Source: Fastidiosipila sanguinis
GTDB lineage: Bacteria; Bacillota; Clostridia; Saccharofermentanales; Fastidiosipilaceae
DNA length: 64,000 nucleotides
NCBI RefSeq assembly: GCF_002998295.1
Contig: NZ_CP027226.1
Span: 62,001-126,000, forward strand
Direction: 5' to 3'
Within the stretch, counting starts at the first letter, position 1, and each line of letters opens with the position of its first letter. This document shows positions 1 through 8,272 of this stretch, piece after piece. The translations under genes and the position numbers were made by a program. The notes below the pieces were generated by a model that searched no databases, was not told where the DNA came from, and worked only from the letters and a program-made list of their open reading frames with translations.

Positions 1-1
1 T

Positions 2-1105
2 ATTTCTGAAACAGGTAACATAGCATATGCAGGATTCACTGCTCCAAAAATTCTTTGGATGAAGAATAATGAACCTGAATTGTTTGCCAAAATTGATAAA
101 ATTATGCTTCCAAAGGATTATCTAGTTTATAGATTGACGGGTGAATTTGTTACTGATTTTTCCGATGCTTCTGGAATGCTCTTGTTAGATGTTAAGAATA
201 AATGCTGGTCTGAGTTTATGCTTAATTTGTGTGGGATAAACTCAGAGCAAATTCCAAGTCTACATGAAAGTTTTGATAACATTGGCACCGTTAAAAATGA
301 ACTTGCAATAGAGCTAGGTCTTTCTTCTAGTTGTATCGTGACACCTGGAGCAGGTGATAATGCTGCAGCTGCTGTAGGAACAGGTACAATTGATAATTTT
401 CAATGCAATATATCGATAGGGACTTCAGGAACTATTTTCATTGCAAGTGATAGTTTTATTGCACTAGAAGATAGTGAATTACATAGTTTTGCTCATGCAA
501 GTGGAAAGTTTCATCTGATGGGAGTAATTCTATCAGCAGCTTCTGCTAATGATTGGTGGATAAAAGATATACTTGAGACTAATAGTTATGATATTTCAGG
601 AGAAATTAATCTTGGTGAGAATGAAGTGTATTTTATGCCACATCTAGTAGGAGAAAGATCTCCTCATAATGATGTTAATGTAAGAGGAGCTTTTTTAGGT
701 TTGTCAAAAAATACAAGTAGAACAGATATGAGTGTTGCAGTTCTGGAAGGTGTAGCATTTGCATTAAATGATTGCTTAGAGATAGCAAGAAAAAAAGGTC
801 TAGATGTTAAGGTATCTGGAATAAGTGGCGGTGGAGCAAAGAGTAAACTTTGGAAACAGATACTTGCAAATGTTTTGAATGTTGAGATTCAAGAAAGAGA
901 GATTGAAGAAGGCCCGGCTCTAGGAGCAGTTTTGCTTGCTGGAGTAGGTTCAGGAGTATTCCCTGATCTTAAAACTGCCTTTGGAAAATTTGATAAAGTT
1001 ACTAATACAATTAAGCCTCAAACAGATATAGTTAAAAAATATAGATTGTCTTATAATAATTACAAGAAACTATATCCATTGTTGAAAGAATTTTATGAGA
1101 GGTAA
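2..1105 (+). CDS. xylB: Xylulokinase, FGGY family (5' end outside window)
   Basis: This is a carbohydrate kinase of the FGGY family, most like xylulokinase, which phosphorylates D-xylulose to xylulose 5-phosphate in the cytoplasm. The reading frame is already open at base 2, and the residues before the first internal Met (GNIAYAGFTAPKILWM) match the conserved stretch before the family's central region, so the gene starts upstream of the window and lacks its N-terminal ATPase-fold part. Visible are the GAGDNAAAAVGTG segment, the SIGTSGT phosphate-binding loop and the C-terminal SGGGAKSKLWKQ and EGPALGAVLLA motifs typical of the family. The sensor kinase follows after 2 bases, so the two are probably cotranscribed. 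A downstream alpha-xylosidase would supply xylose, which supports xylulose over glycerol or ribulose as substrate. The exact sugar is inferred. Confidence 0.88.
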   Translation: MSETGNIAYAGFTAPKILWMKNNEPELFAKIDKIMLPKDYLVYRLTGEFVTDFSDASGMLLLDVKNKCWSEFMLNLCGINSEQIPSLHESFDNIGTVKNELAIELGLSSSCIVTPGAGDNAAAAVGTGTIDNFQCNISIGTSGTIFIASDSFIALEDSELHSFAHASGKFHLMGVILSAASANDWWIKDILETNSYDISGEINLGENEVYFMPHLVGERSPHNDVNVRGAFLGLSKNTSRTDMSVAVLEGVAFALNDCLEIARKKGLDVKVSGISGGGAKSKLWKQILANVLNVEIQEREIEEGPALGAVLLAGVGSGVFPDLKTAFGKFDKVTNTIKPQTDIVKKYRLSYNNYKKLYPLLKEFYER

Positions 1106-1107
1106 GT

Positions 1108-2880
1108 TTGAAGTTAACTAACAAGATTTTTTTAATGTGCTTATTGGCATGTTCTATTCCTTTAATTTTGTTTAGTCTTTATTTAATTAGAGACACACGT
1201 GAGTATGCGATTGATACTGCACAAAAAAATGACATTAGTCAGCTTGATAGTTTTGATAGACAAACAACAGACCTGTTATATAAATTAAATGATATATCTA
1301 AGAATTTTGCTCTAGATGAAGATCTAGGGCAAATTGCACTTAAGAATTATGATAAATATATTGATCAAGCTAGAGATTTCTTGGCTTATGATAATGATAA
1401 AAGAATAAGGGTACTAAATTCCAAATATGTATCAAGTATTGAGTTTTATTTGGAAAATCAGAGTTTGGTCAGTAATTCACTTTTTAATGTGATAGATGAA
1501 GAAATAAAAAAACAACAATGGTATGATGAAATTTATCAATCTAAGTATCCTATAAATTTATCAATCATTCCCAAAGATAATTATACTAAAACTTCATTAA
1601 GTCTTACTCGAAGAATAAATTTCTCAGGGAAGTCTATGTTAGTTGTTTCTATGGAAATAGTTGAAGACAGATTAGATGAAATATTTAGAAGTACCGATTC
1701 TAATGTTTACCTTTTTAGGGATGGAAAATTTCTTCTTTATACAAATAATAATGATTTAAAATTAAAGCAAAAAAATGAATTAATCTCAGTATTAAATGAC
1801 ATTGATAATGATTCTCAAAAGTTTTCTGACACAATAAATATCAATGAGGAAAAATTTCTCCTAAGTAAGTCAAGATTGAACTTGCCAAGAAATATGAGTC
1901 CTATTGATATAGTGATAGTATCTCCTTATAACCATATACTTAGAGGTATTAATAGCCAAACATATAATTTCTATAAAATGCTTTTCTTTATTGTTGTATT
2001 TTCTTTAGCAATAATTTCATATTTAACCATACAAATTGATAGACAATTCAAAGATTTTAAAAATAGAGTTGAAAAAATTGCTATTGGTAAAACATTAGAG
2101 CCTAGCACAAGTATGGTTGATCTAAATACAAAAAACGAATGGGGAAAATTATATTACTATTTGGAAGGCATTATTTTAAGAATGCAAAATATGAATTATG
2201 ATATACAAAACTCAATGGTAAAAGCAGAGAAATTTCAAACTCAAAAAATAGAAGCAGAAGCAAAAATGTTGAGAATGCAGATAAATCCACATTTTCTATA
2301 CAACACATTAGAAAGTATTAGGATGCTGGCATTGAAAAACGAGCAAAAAGAAATAGAAGAGATTGTCAAAAATTTATCCAAGCTAATGCACTATGCTTTG
2401 GCATCAGGAAGAACTGATGTTACTTTGCAAGAAGCTCTTAATGCCAATGATTATTATTTATCAATACAAAAAATAAGATATCAAGATAGATTTACATTTA
2501 ATGTAGAAATTAATAGTGGATTAGAAAATTGTCTTTTAGATCCTTTTATCCTTCAACCAATAATTGAAAATGCGATGACCTATGCTATAGAAGAACTAGA
2601 AGAAAATGGACATATATCTGTCAAAGCTTACGAACTTAATGATGATTTAGTGATTAGAATTAAAGATAATGGTCCAGGTATAAAACCGGAAATATTGTAC
2701 AAATTAAATGAAGATCTTGATAAGTCTACAGAGGACGGTAGACATATAGGATTAAAAAATGTCCATCAACGTATTAAATATAGATATGGTGAAAAATATG
2801 GTTTGAAAATTTTGAGTGAAACAGGTGTAGGAACAGAAGTCTATATTTTAATACCTAAAAGATTTGAGGAAGAAAAATAA
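1108..2880 (+). CDS. YesM-type sensor histidine kinase
   Basis: A membrane histidine kinase that probably senses an extracellular glycan or a loaded binding protein and phosphorylates the next gene's product. The 590-residue protein has a first membrane span at about residues 7-27, a large extracellular sensor part, a second span at about 291-310, a linker, then the His_kinase domain with phospho-acceptor His395 in the INPHFLYN motif. The C-terminal ATPase shows the N box (PIIENAMTYAIE) and DNGPGI. The start is TTG, chosen because a GAGAGG ribosome site lies within the last codons of the kinase gene just upstream and the membrane span follows at once. No Met start fits better. Family LytS/YesM (PF06580 type) is clear; the ligand is not known. 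Confidence 0.9.
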   Translation: MKLTNKIFLMCLLACSIPLILFSLYLIRDTREYAIDTAQKNDISQLDSFDRQTTDLLYKLNDISKNFALDEDLGQIALKNYDKYIDQARDFLAYDNDKRIRVLNSKYVSSIEFYLENQSLVSNSLFNVIDEEIKKQQWYDEIYQSKYPINLSIIPKDNYTKTSLSLTRRINFSGKSMLVVSMEIVEDRLDEIFRSTDSNVYLFRDGKFLLYTNNNDLKLKQKNELISVLNDIDNDSQKFSDTININEEKFLLSKSRLNLPRNMSPIDIVIVSPYNHILRGINSQTYNFYKMLFFIVVFSLAIISYLTIQIDRQFKDFKNRVEKIAIGKTLEPSTSMVDLNTKNEWGKLYYYLEGIILRMQNMNYDIQNSMVKAEKFQTQKIEAEAKMLRMQINPHFLYNTLESIRMLALKNEQKEIEEIVKNLSKLMHYALASGRTDVTLQEALNANDYYLSIQKIRYQDRFTFNVEINSGLENCLLDPFILQPIIENAMTYAIEELEENGHISVKAYELNDDLVIRIKDNGPGIKPEILYKLNEDLDKSTEDGRHIGLKNVHQRIKYRYGEKYGLKILSETGVGTEVYILIPKRFEEEK

Positions 2881-2889
2881 GGTTCTAAT

Positions 2890-4392
2890 ATGTATAAATA
2901 TATTATTGTTGATGATGAACCCCTCATACGAGAAGGTGTTCAATTACTTTTAGATTGGGAAAAGTTGGGATTTGAGTTAGTGGGAACTGCTAGGAACGGA
3001 GAAGGTGGTTTAAACTTGATTGAAAACCATCAAGTAGATTTAGCTCTCATAGATATTCGCATGCCTAAAATGAATGGAATTGAATTAATTGAGAGGATAA
3101 GATCTTTAAATAAAGATTGTCACATTATCATTATTTCAGCGCACTCTGAATTTTCCTATGCTCAACAGGCTATAAAATACAATGTTGATGCATATGTGCT
3201 AGTACCAATAGACGAGAAAGTTCTAGAAAAAGAAGTAATCCAGATCAAAAAAGAGCTTGATAATGAGCGTATAAAAAAACAAAAAGATCTGGATAATAGC
3301 AAACATCGTTTGAGTGAGTTTTACAAACAATCCATGTTGAATATTGCTATTGAAGATGATGAATTATCTGCCGAATTGACAGACAACTTTAATAGTTTGG
3401 GTAGGGAAGCAAATGTTCTCTTAATAAAAGATACCTTAACTAATCCAGGTGAAGACAGAGACGAATTTTTCAATATTTTTGCAGAAAATAGTCCAAATGA
3501 ATCAGGGTTTGGCTTAAAAAATGATGATATTTATATTCATATAATTTTTGATAAACCTGATTGGAAAATATTGGAAGAGTTAGGAGAGTATAGAAGCCGC
3601 TTGTCAGATAAGGTAATCGAGTTGCCGATTGCATTAGGCCACAAAATATATAGATGGGAAGATTTGCGCTATTCATATGAAGTTGCTAAATATTTATTAA
3701 GTCGAAGTTTTCTTTTTAACACTTCTTATATACCATCATTTAAAGATATTATTGCCGAAAATACTTCTCAGAAAAGTATTGACTTAGATGATGTGCGGGA
3801 ATATGTATTTTTTGGTGACAAAGAGGATATATTTAATCTGGTTCAAATAATAAAAAATCAAGCATTGAGTAGTTTCCCCGAAGAAACTGAAATTAAATAT
3901 TATTTGCTTGAACTATATATTGAACTAGTAAAAAATATAAATTTTGCTGTTGATCTAACTCAAACCAAAAATGATTACCTGCAAACAAAAAAATTTGAAG
4001 ATCTTTTAAATATTTTTACATCTGATTTGCTAAAATTAAGAAGTCAAGTTCAACATTCTGAAGAAATGTCAGGACAATTAAATAATAGTGCTGTTAGTAG
4101 GGCGATATTTATTATTAAAACAAACTATAATTCATATATAAATTTGGATGAAGTAGCAGGAAAATTAAATTACAATGCTAACTATTTTGGCCGATTATTT
4201 AAACAAGAAACAGGAAAAAGTTTCTCAAAATATTTAGATGATGTTAGACTGGAAAAAAGTTTAGTTTATTTGAAACAATCGAATAATAAGATTTATGAAG
4301 TTGCTAGAAAAGTTGGTTTTTATAATCCTGATTCTTACAGTAGTAAATTCAAGAAAAAGTATGGTGTGTCTCCAAAAGACTATAAATTTTAA
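2890..4392 (+). CDS. YesN-type response regulator, AraC output, atypical receiver
   Basis: Partner response regulator of the preceding kinase. The receiver domain (residues 1-120) has the acidic pair D9/D10, phospho-acceptor D55 in the LALIDIRMP motif and the conserved Ser in IIISAHSEF. A poorly conserved middle region follows, then an AraC-type double helix-turn-helix (about 400-500) ending in VARKVGFYNPDSYSSKFKKKYGVSP. Unusually, the almost invariant receiver lysine before the cis-proline (normally in a K-P motif) is valine here: V105, codon gta at 3202-3204, in YVLVPID. The neighbouring residues align without gaps, so a frameshift is unlikely. It probably activates the transporter and hydrolase genes downstream; that role is inferred from position. 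Confidence 0.9.
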   Translation: MYKYIIVDDEPLIREGVQLLLDWEKLGFELVGTARNGEGGLNLIENHQVDLALIDIRMPKMNGIELIERIRSLNKDCHIIIISAHSEFSYAQQAIKYNVDAYVLVPIDEKVLEKEVIQIKKELDNERIKKQKDLDNSKHRLSEFYKQSMLNIAIEDDELSAELTDNFNSLGREANVLLIKDTLTNPGEDRDEFFNIFAENSPNESGFGLKNDDIYIHIIFDKPDWKILEELGEYRSRLSDKVIELPIALGHKIYRWEDLRYSYEVAKYLLSRSFLFNTSYIPSFKDIIAENTSQKSIDLDDVREYVFFGDKEDIFNLVQIIKNQALSSFPEETEIKYYLLELYIELVKNINFAVDLTQTKNDYLQTKKFEDLLNIFTSDLLKLRSQVQHSEEMSGQLNNSAVSRAIFIIKTNYNSYINLDEVAGKLNYNANYFGRLFKQETGKSFSKYLDDVRLEKSLVYLKQSNNKIYEVARKVGFYNPDSYSSKFKKKYGVSPKDYKF

Positions 4393-4467
4393 TGAAAAAA
4401 CACAAAATATACATTTTTAAGGTTAAAATGCTCAAGATTTAACGGTAGAAATACTTTCTTCACCCCA

Positions 4468-4473
4468 TATAAT
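4468..4473 (+). promoter_or_regulatory. Possible -10 element for the transporter operon
   Basis: A perfect TATAAT stands 28 bases before the permease start in the 108-base gap after the response regulator gene. No good -35 hexamer is visible 16-18 bases upstream, which would fit an activator-dependent promoter served by the YesN-type regulator. That reading is inference. Confidence 0.35.
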
Positions 4474-4500
4474 TAAACTATTAAAGCGGAGGTGAGAGTT

Positions 4501-5454
4501 TTGGGTACTGTTAGTCAAGAAGATGCTAAAAATAAACCTAAACGTTCAGGTTTTAGAAAGACATTACATAAAATGGGTCAGCAAAAAGTATTATTGCTTA
4601 TGTCTGTTCCATTTATTATTTGGTTATTTGTTTTTTGTTATGTCCCTTTAATGGGTTGGGTTATGGCTTTCTTTAAAGTCAAGCCGGCTACATTCTCTTT
4701 GCCACTTAACGAATGGGAATTTGTTGGTTTTGATAATTTTAAAAAAGCATTTAATGATAGGATGTTTCTCCCAACTCTCAGAAATACCTTGGCTGTTAGT
4801 TTGCTAGGTTTAGTTTTCCAGACAATTTTTTCAGTTGGTTTGGCAGTAATCATTCATGAAATTAGATTTAATAAATTAAAGAAATTTACTCAAACAATTT
4901 CTTATTTACCACACTTCGTTTCCTGGGTTATTATCGCAAGTATTGCTAAAAACTTTTTGAATGATGGTGGTGTATTAGACACTATGTTTAATAATGAATT
5001 GCATTTAATGTCCGAAAATTCACCAAGAATATGGTTTGTTATAACCTTTATTAATATTTGGAAAGAATGTGGTTGGGATACAATTATTTATCTTTCAGCC
5101 ATGGCAGGTATAGATAGGGGTCTTTATGAAGCTGCTATGATAGATGGTGCTAATAGATTCCAAAGAATTAGATATATTACTCTACCAGGAATATTACCAA
5201 CATTATCAGTAATTTTAATTATGGCAGTTGGTGGTACATTGAACGTAAGTATGGAACGTCAAATGCTCTTAAGTAACCCATTAATCCAAGATCACACAAT
5301 GGTTATTTCTTGGTTCTCATATCTAAGAGGTATAGGGAATAATAATTATGGACTAGGAACAGCTATTGGTATAGCTCAATCTTTAGTTAGTGTTATTCTC
5401 TTGACTCTTGCAAACTGGTCAGTTAAACGTATGGGACAGGAAGGAGTAATTTAA
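4501..5454 (+). CDS. ABC sugar transporter permease, LplB type
   Basis: An integral membrane subunit of a carbohydrate-uptake ABC transporter (CUT1 class, binding-protein-dependent permease fold). About six spans are visible, starting near VLLLMSVPFIIWLFVFCYVPL, and the EAAMIDGANRFQRIRYITLP loop is the EAA motif that docks on the ATPase. I place the start at TTG 4501, giving 317 residues. A perfect GGAGGTG ribosome site at 4488-4494 sits 6 bases before it, whereas the upstream in-frame GTG at 4492 lies inside that site and cannot be used. The stop overlaps the next permease's start by one base. The ATPase is not in this window and is probably a shared MsmK-type protein encoded elsewhere. Confidence 0.92.
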   Translation: MGTVSQEDAKNKPKRSGFRKTLHKMGQQKVLLLMSVPFIIWLFVFCYVPLMGWVMAFFKVKPATFSLPLNEWEFVGFDNFKKAFNDRMFLPTLRNTLAVSLLGLVFQTIFSVGLAVIIHEIRFNKLKKFTQTISYLPHFVSWVIIASIAKNFLNDGGVLDTMFNNELHLMSENSPRIWFVITFINIWKECGWDTIIYLSAMAGIDRGLYEAAMIDGANRFQRIRYITLPGILPTLSVILIMAVGGTLNVSMERQMLLSNPLIQDHTMVISWFSYLRGIGNNNYGLGTAIGIAQSLVSVILLTLANWSVKRMGQEGVI

Positions 5455-6383
5455 TGGCACGAGCAGATATAAAAACAAATACTAATAGTAAAAAAGTTAA
5501 AAATAGTAATCCAAATAGACCAGAGATTTTTGATGTAGTTTTGGCAGTAATTTGTCTATTCGTCCTTGTAGTAACATTGGTACCATTTTTGAATGTTTTA
5601 GCTATATCATTTAATGATCCAATTGATACAATGCGTAACGTTAATATGCTCTTCCCAAGAGTATTTACCGTTAGGAACTATGTGCATTTGTTTAGTGAAA
5701 ATAACTTAATGACACCATTTATTACTTCTGTAAGTAGAACGGTTATAGGTACAGGACTAAGCTTATTGGCAACTTCAATGTTCTCATATGTATTAAGTCG
5801 AAAAGATTTTGTCTTTAGAAAAGGATTCAATATATTCGCTGTTATAACAATGTATGTTAGTGGTGGATTGATCCCAAGTTATCTTTTAATTGTTAGAGGA
5901 TTAAATTTAGGCGGAAATTTCTGGGTTTATATTATCCCAGGTTTGATCTCAGTCTGGAATGTTATATTAATTAGATCATATATAAATTCTAGTATACCTT
6001 ACTCATTACAAGAGGCAGCTAGAGTTGACGGAGCGGGTGACTTCTATATTTGGTTTAGAATTATTTTCCCATTGTCTACTCCGGTATTAGCAACAGTTGC
6101 TCTCTTTATAGCAGTAGGTCAATGGAATAGCTTTATGGATACATATTTGTATGCCAAGAACTTACCAACTCTCCAGTATATTCTTTATGAAATTACACAA
6201 AAGGCTCAAATGAAAATTGATCCACACTCACAAGAAGCAGCTGAACAACTTAAGAACGCAGTTTCACCATTGTCATTAAGAATGGCAGTAACAATTGTGG
6301 CAACTGTTCCAATTCTAGTTGTTTACCCATTCTTACAAAAATACTTTGTCGGTGGATTAACACTCGGAGCAGTTAAGAATTAA
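5454..6383 (+). CDS. ABC sugar transporter permease, YtcP type
   Basis: Second membrane subunit of the same importer, 309 residues with about six spans. The EAA loop reads LQEAARVDGAGDFYIWFRIIFP, and the C-terminus (YPFLQKYFVGGLTLGAVKN) is the usual ending of this family. The start ATG overlaps the stop of the first permease (TAATG), implying translational coupling, and GAAGGAG lies just upstream. It forms the channel as a heterodimer with the previous gene product and receives substrate from the binding lipoprotein encoded next. Substrate is inferred from the neighbours (GH31, GH2, GH3) to be a xyloglucan-type oligosaccharide. Confidence 0.92.
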   Translation: MARADIKTNTNSKKVKNSNPNRPEIFDVVLAVICLFVLVVTLVPFLNVLAISFNDPIDTMRNVNMLFPRVFTVRNYVHLFSENNLMTPFITSVSRTVIGTGLSLLATSMFSYVLSRKDFVFRKGFNIFAVITMYVSGGLIPSYLLIVRGLNLGGNFWVYIIPGLISVWNVILIRSYINSSIPYSLQEAARVDGAGDFYIWFRIIFPLSTPVLATVALFIAVGQWNSFMDTYLYAKNLPTLQYILYEITQKAQMKIDPHSQEAAEQLKNAVSPLSLRMAVTIVATVPILVVYPFLQKYFVGGLTLGAVKN

Positions 6384-6471
6384 GCAGATAATAATTAAAT
6401 AAATATATTTACACATACAAAATTGCAAACAAAAAATTAAAAATAGTTTAAAGAAAGGAAGGAATTAAACT

Positions 6472-8181
6472 ATGAAAAAAATTAAAAGTTTGAAAAAACT
6501 ATTAGCTAGTTCATTAGCAATTGTATTATCCCTAGGGTTGGTAGCATGTAATCAATCTGGTGGTGATAGTAAAAAAACTGATGGAACAAAAGATCAATCT
6601 ACAGATTCAAGTGAGAGTAATACTGATGAAATATATGAAGTAGATTGGTATAACGCAGATGGTACAGCAGATGACTGGACTGATCCAATAGCACTAAAAC
6701 TTACTGAAAAGACTGGTGTTAAATTAAATACTACAGTTCCAATCAGTCAAAGTGATGAGTCTGTAGCTCTGATGATTGCAGAACAAAATTATCCAGATAT
6801 GTTATTAGCAAAAGGTGATACAGGTGCTCTTATTGAAGCAGGTGCTTTGATTGACTTAGCTCCATTAATCGAAGAACATGCACCTAATATTAAAAAAATG
6901 TATGGTGATCAGCTTGATAGACTTAGATTCTCTAAAGATGATCCAGCTATATACGAGCTCACATCTGCAGCAGCAGGCCCTAATACTCCATTAGATACTT
7001 CAGGATCAGCATTAATGCAATTCCAAGTCTTGGAAGCTAATGATTATAAGATCCCTGAAGATTTAGCAGAGTTTGAAAAAATGATTAAGGACTTCCTAGC
7101 AGAAAATCCAAAAACACCAGAAGGTGAAAATTATATAGGTTTATCTATTTCAGTAGCTGACTGGCAATGGTTAATTACTTTAGGTAATCCAGCAGGATTC
7201 ATTGCAGAAGCTCACCAAGATAATGGTCAATGGATAGTCGATGAGAATAATAAAGCATATTATAAATTCTTATCACCTAAGATTAAAGAATATATGAGAT
7301 GGCTAAATAGAATGTACCAAGAAGGAATCTTGGATCCACAGTTTGCTACTAAAACACATGAGGACTACGTTGCAAAAATAGCATCAGGTAGAGTCTTAGC
7401 ACTAACAGATCAATTCTGGGATTTCCAAGATGCTACAAATATTCTGGAAGTTGATAAGAAGTATTCTCAAACATATGCTCCATTACCACTTAATATGGAA
7501 AAAGGTCAAAAGAATGCAACACTTCTATACCCTGGTATAAATGGTTATGGTATATCCATTTCAAAAACAGCAGAAGATCCAGTTAAACTTATTAAATTCC
7601 TTGATTATATTGCTTCAGATGAAGGACAAGTATTAGTTCAATGGGGTATTGAAGGCGAATATTGGGAATATGACGAGAATGGAAAACGTGTTGTTACAGA
7701 AAAACACAAAGAGATGGCAGAAACAGATCCAGATTATGGTAAGAAAACAGGTATAGGAAGACATAACTACCCATTCCCAGCTCAACCAAATACATATTTA
7801 GATGAAACTGGAAACCCAGTTATTATGTCAAGTAAAGAAAAATTCATAGAAGATTATAATGAGGCAGAGAAAGCAGCTGTAAAAGCTTGGGGAGTTGAAA
7901 CAATTCCTGAAATATTCCCACAACCTGATGAGTTTGAAATTCCTGATTATCCACCACTATGGACCTTGAATTTACCTACCGATGTAACAGCAATTGTTAA
8001 TCAGTTAGATGAAGTCGCCTGGGCAGACTTAGTAGCAATGATACTAGACTCACCAGATAATTTCGATGCTAATTATGACGCCATGTTAAAGAAATTTGAG
8101 CAAATAGGAGTAGAAGAAGCTGGCGAAATGGTTTCAGAGATTCTTGCAGATAAAATTGCAGCTGCTCAAGCAGGTAATTAA
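6472..8181 (+). CDS. Solute-binding lipoprotein, LplA type
   Basis: An extracellular sugar-binding lipoprotein of 569 residues. It begins with a signal peptide (Lys-rich n-region, hydrophobic core) ending in the lipobox LVAC, so Cys26 should be lipidated and anchor the protein on the outer face of the membrane. A Ser/Asp/Thr-rich linker follows, then a bacterial extracellular solute-binding fold with a very acidic surface. It is larger than simple maltose-type binding proteins, as is usual for LplA-like proteins that pair with LplB/YtcP permeases. It has a strong AAAGAAAGGAAGG ribosome region. A hairpin follows the gene and may raise its level relative to the hydrolases downstream. Confidence 0.92.
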   Translation: MKKIKSLKKLLASSLAIVLSLGLVACNQSGGDSKKTDGTKDQSTDSSESNTDEIYEVDWYNADGTADDWTDPIALKLTEKTGVKLNTTVPISQSDESVALMIAEQNYPDMLLAKGDTGALIEAGALIDLAPLIEEHAPNIKKMYGDQLDRLRFSKDDPAIYELTSAAAGPNTPLDTSGSALMQFQVLEANDYKIPEDLAEFEKMIKDFLAENPKTPEGENYIGLSISVADWQWLITLGNPAGFIAEAHQDNGQWIVDENNKAYYKFLSPKIKEYMRWLNRMYQEGILDPQFATKTHEDYVAKIASGRVLALTDQFWDFQDATNILEVDKKYSQTYAPLPLNMEKGQKNATLLYPGINGYGISISKTAEDPVKLIKFLDYIASDEGQVLVQWGIEGEYWEYDENGKRVVTEKHKEMAETDPDYGKKTGIGRHNYPFPAQPNTYLDETGNPVIMSSKEKFIEDYNEAEKAAVKAWGVETIPEIFPQPDEFEIPDYPPLWTLNLPTDVTAIVNQLDEVAWADLVAMILDSPDNFDANYDAMLKKFEQIGVEEAGEMVSEILADKIAAAQAGN

Positions 8182-8221
8182 ATTAAAAAATAAAAATTGA
8201 ACTTGAAAGTTCTTTGATCAC

Positions 8222-8256
8222 AAAAGGCTACAAAAATTACATTTGTAGCCTTTTAT
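8222..8256 (+). terminator. Intrinsic hairpin after binding-protein gene (locus 1)
   Basis: Arms AAAAGGCTACAAA (8222-8234) and TTTGTAGCCTTTT (8242-8254) pair perfectly around a 7-base loop. The downstream T stretch is short and lies within the arm. It sits between the binding-protein gene and GH31, only 18 bases before the GH31 start, so it probably acts as a partial terminator or an mRNA 3'-end stabiliser rather than a full stop. Confidence 0.7.
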
Positions 8257-8272
8257 AAAAAAAGGAGAGTAT

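Noticed and set aside
4492-4500. GTG start for the first permease
   Set aside because: The GTG is part of the GGAGGTG ribosome site itself; the TTG at 4501 is correctly spaced.
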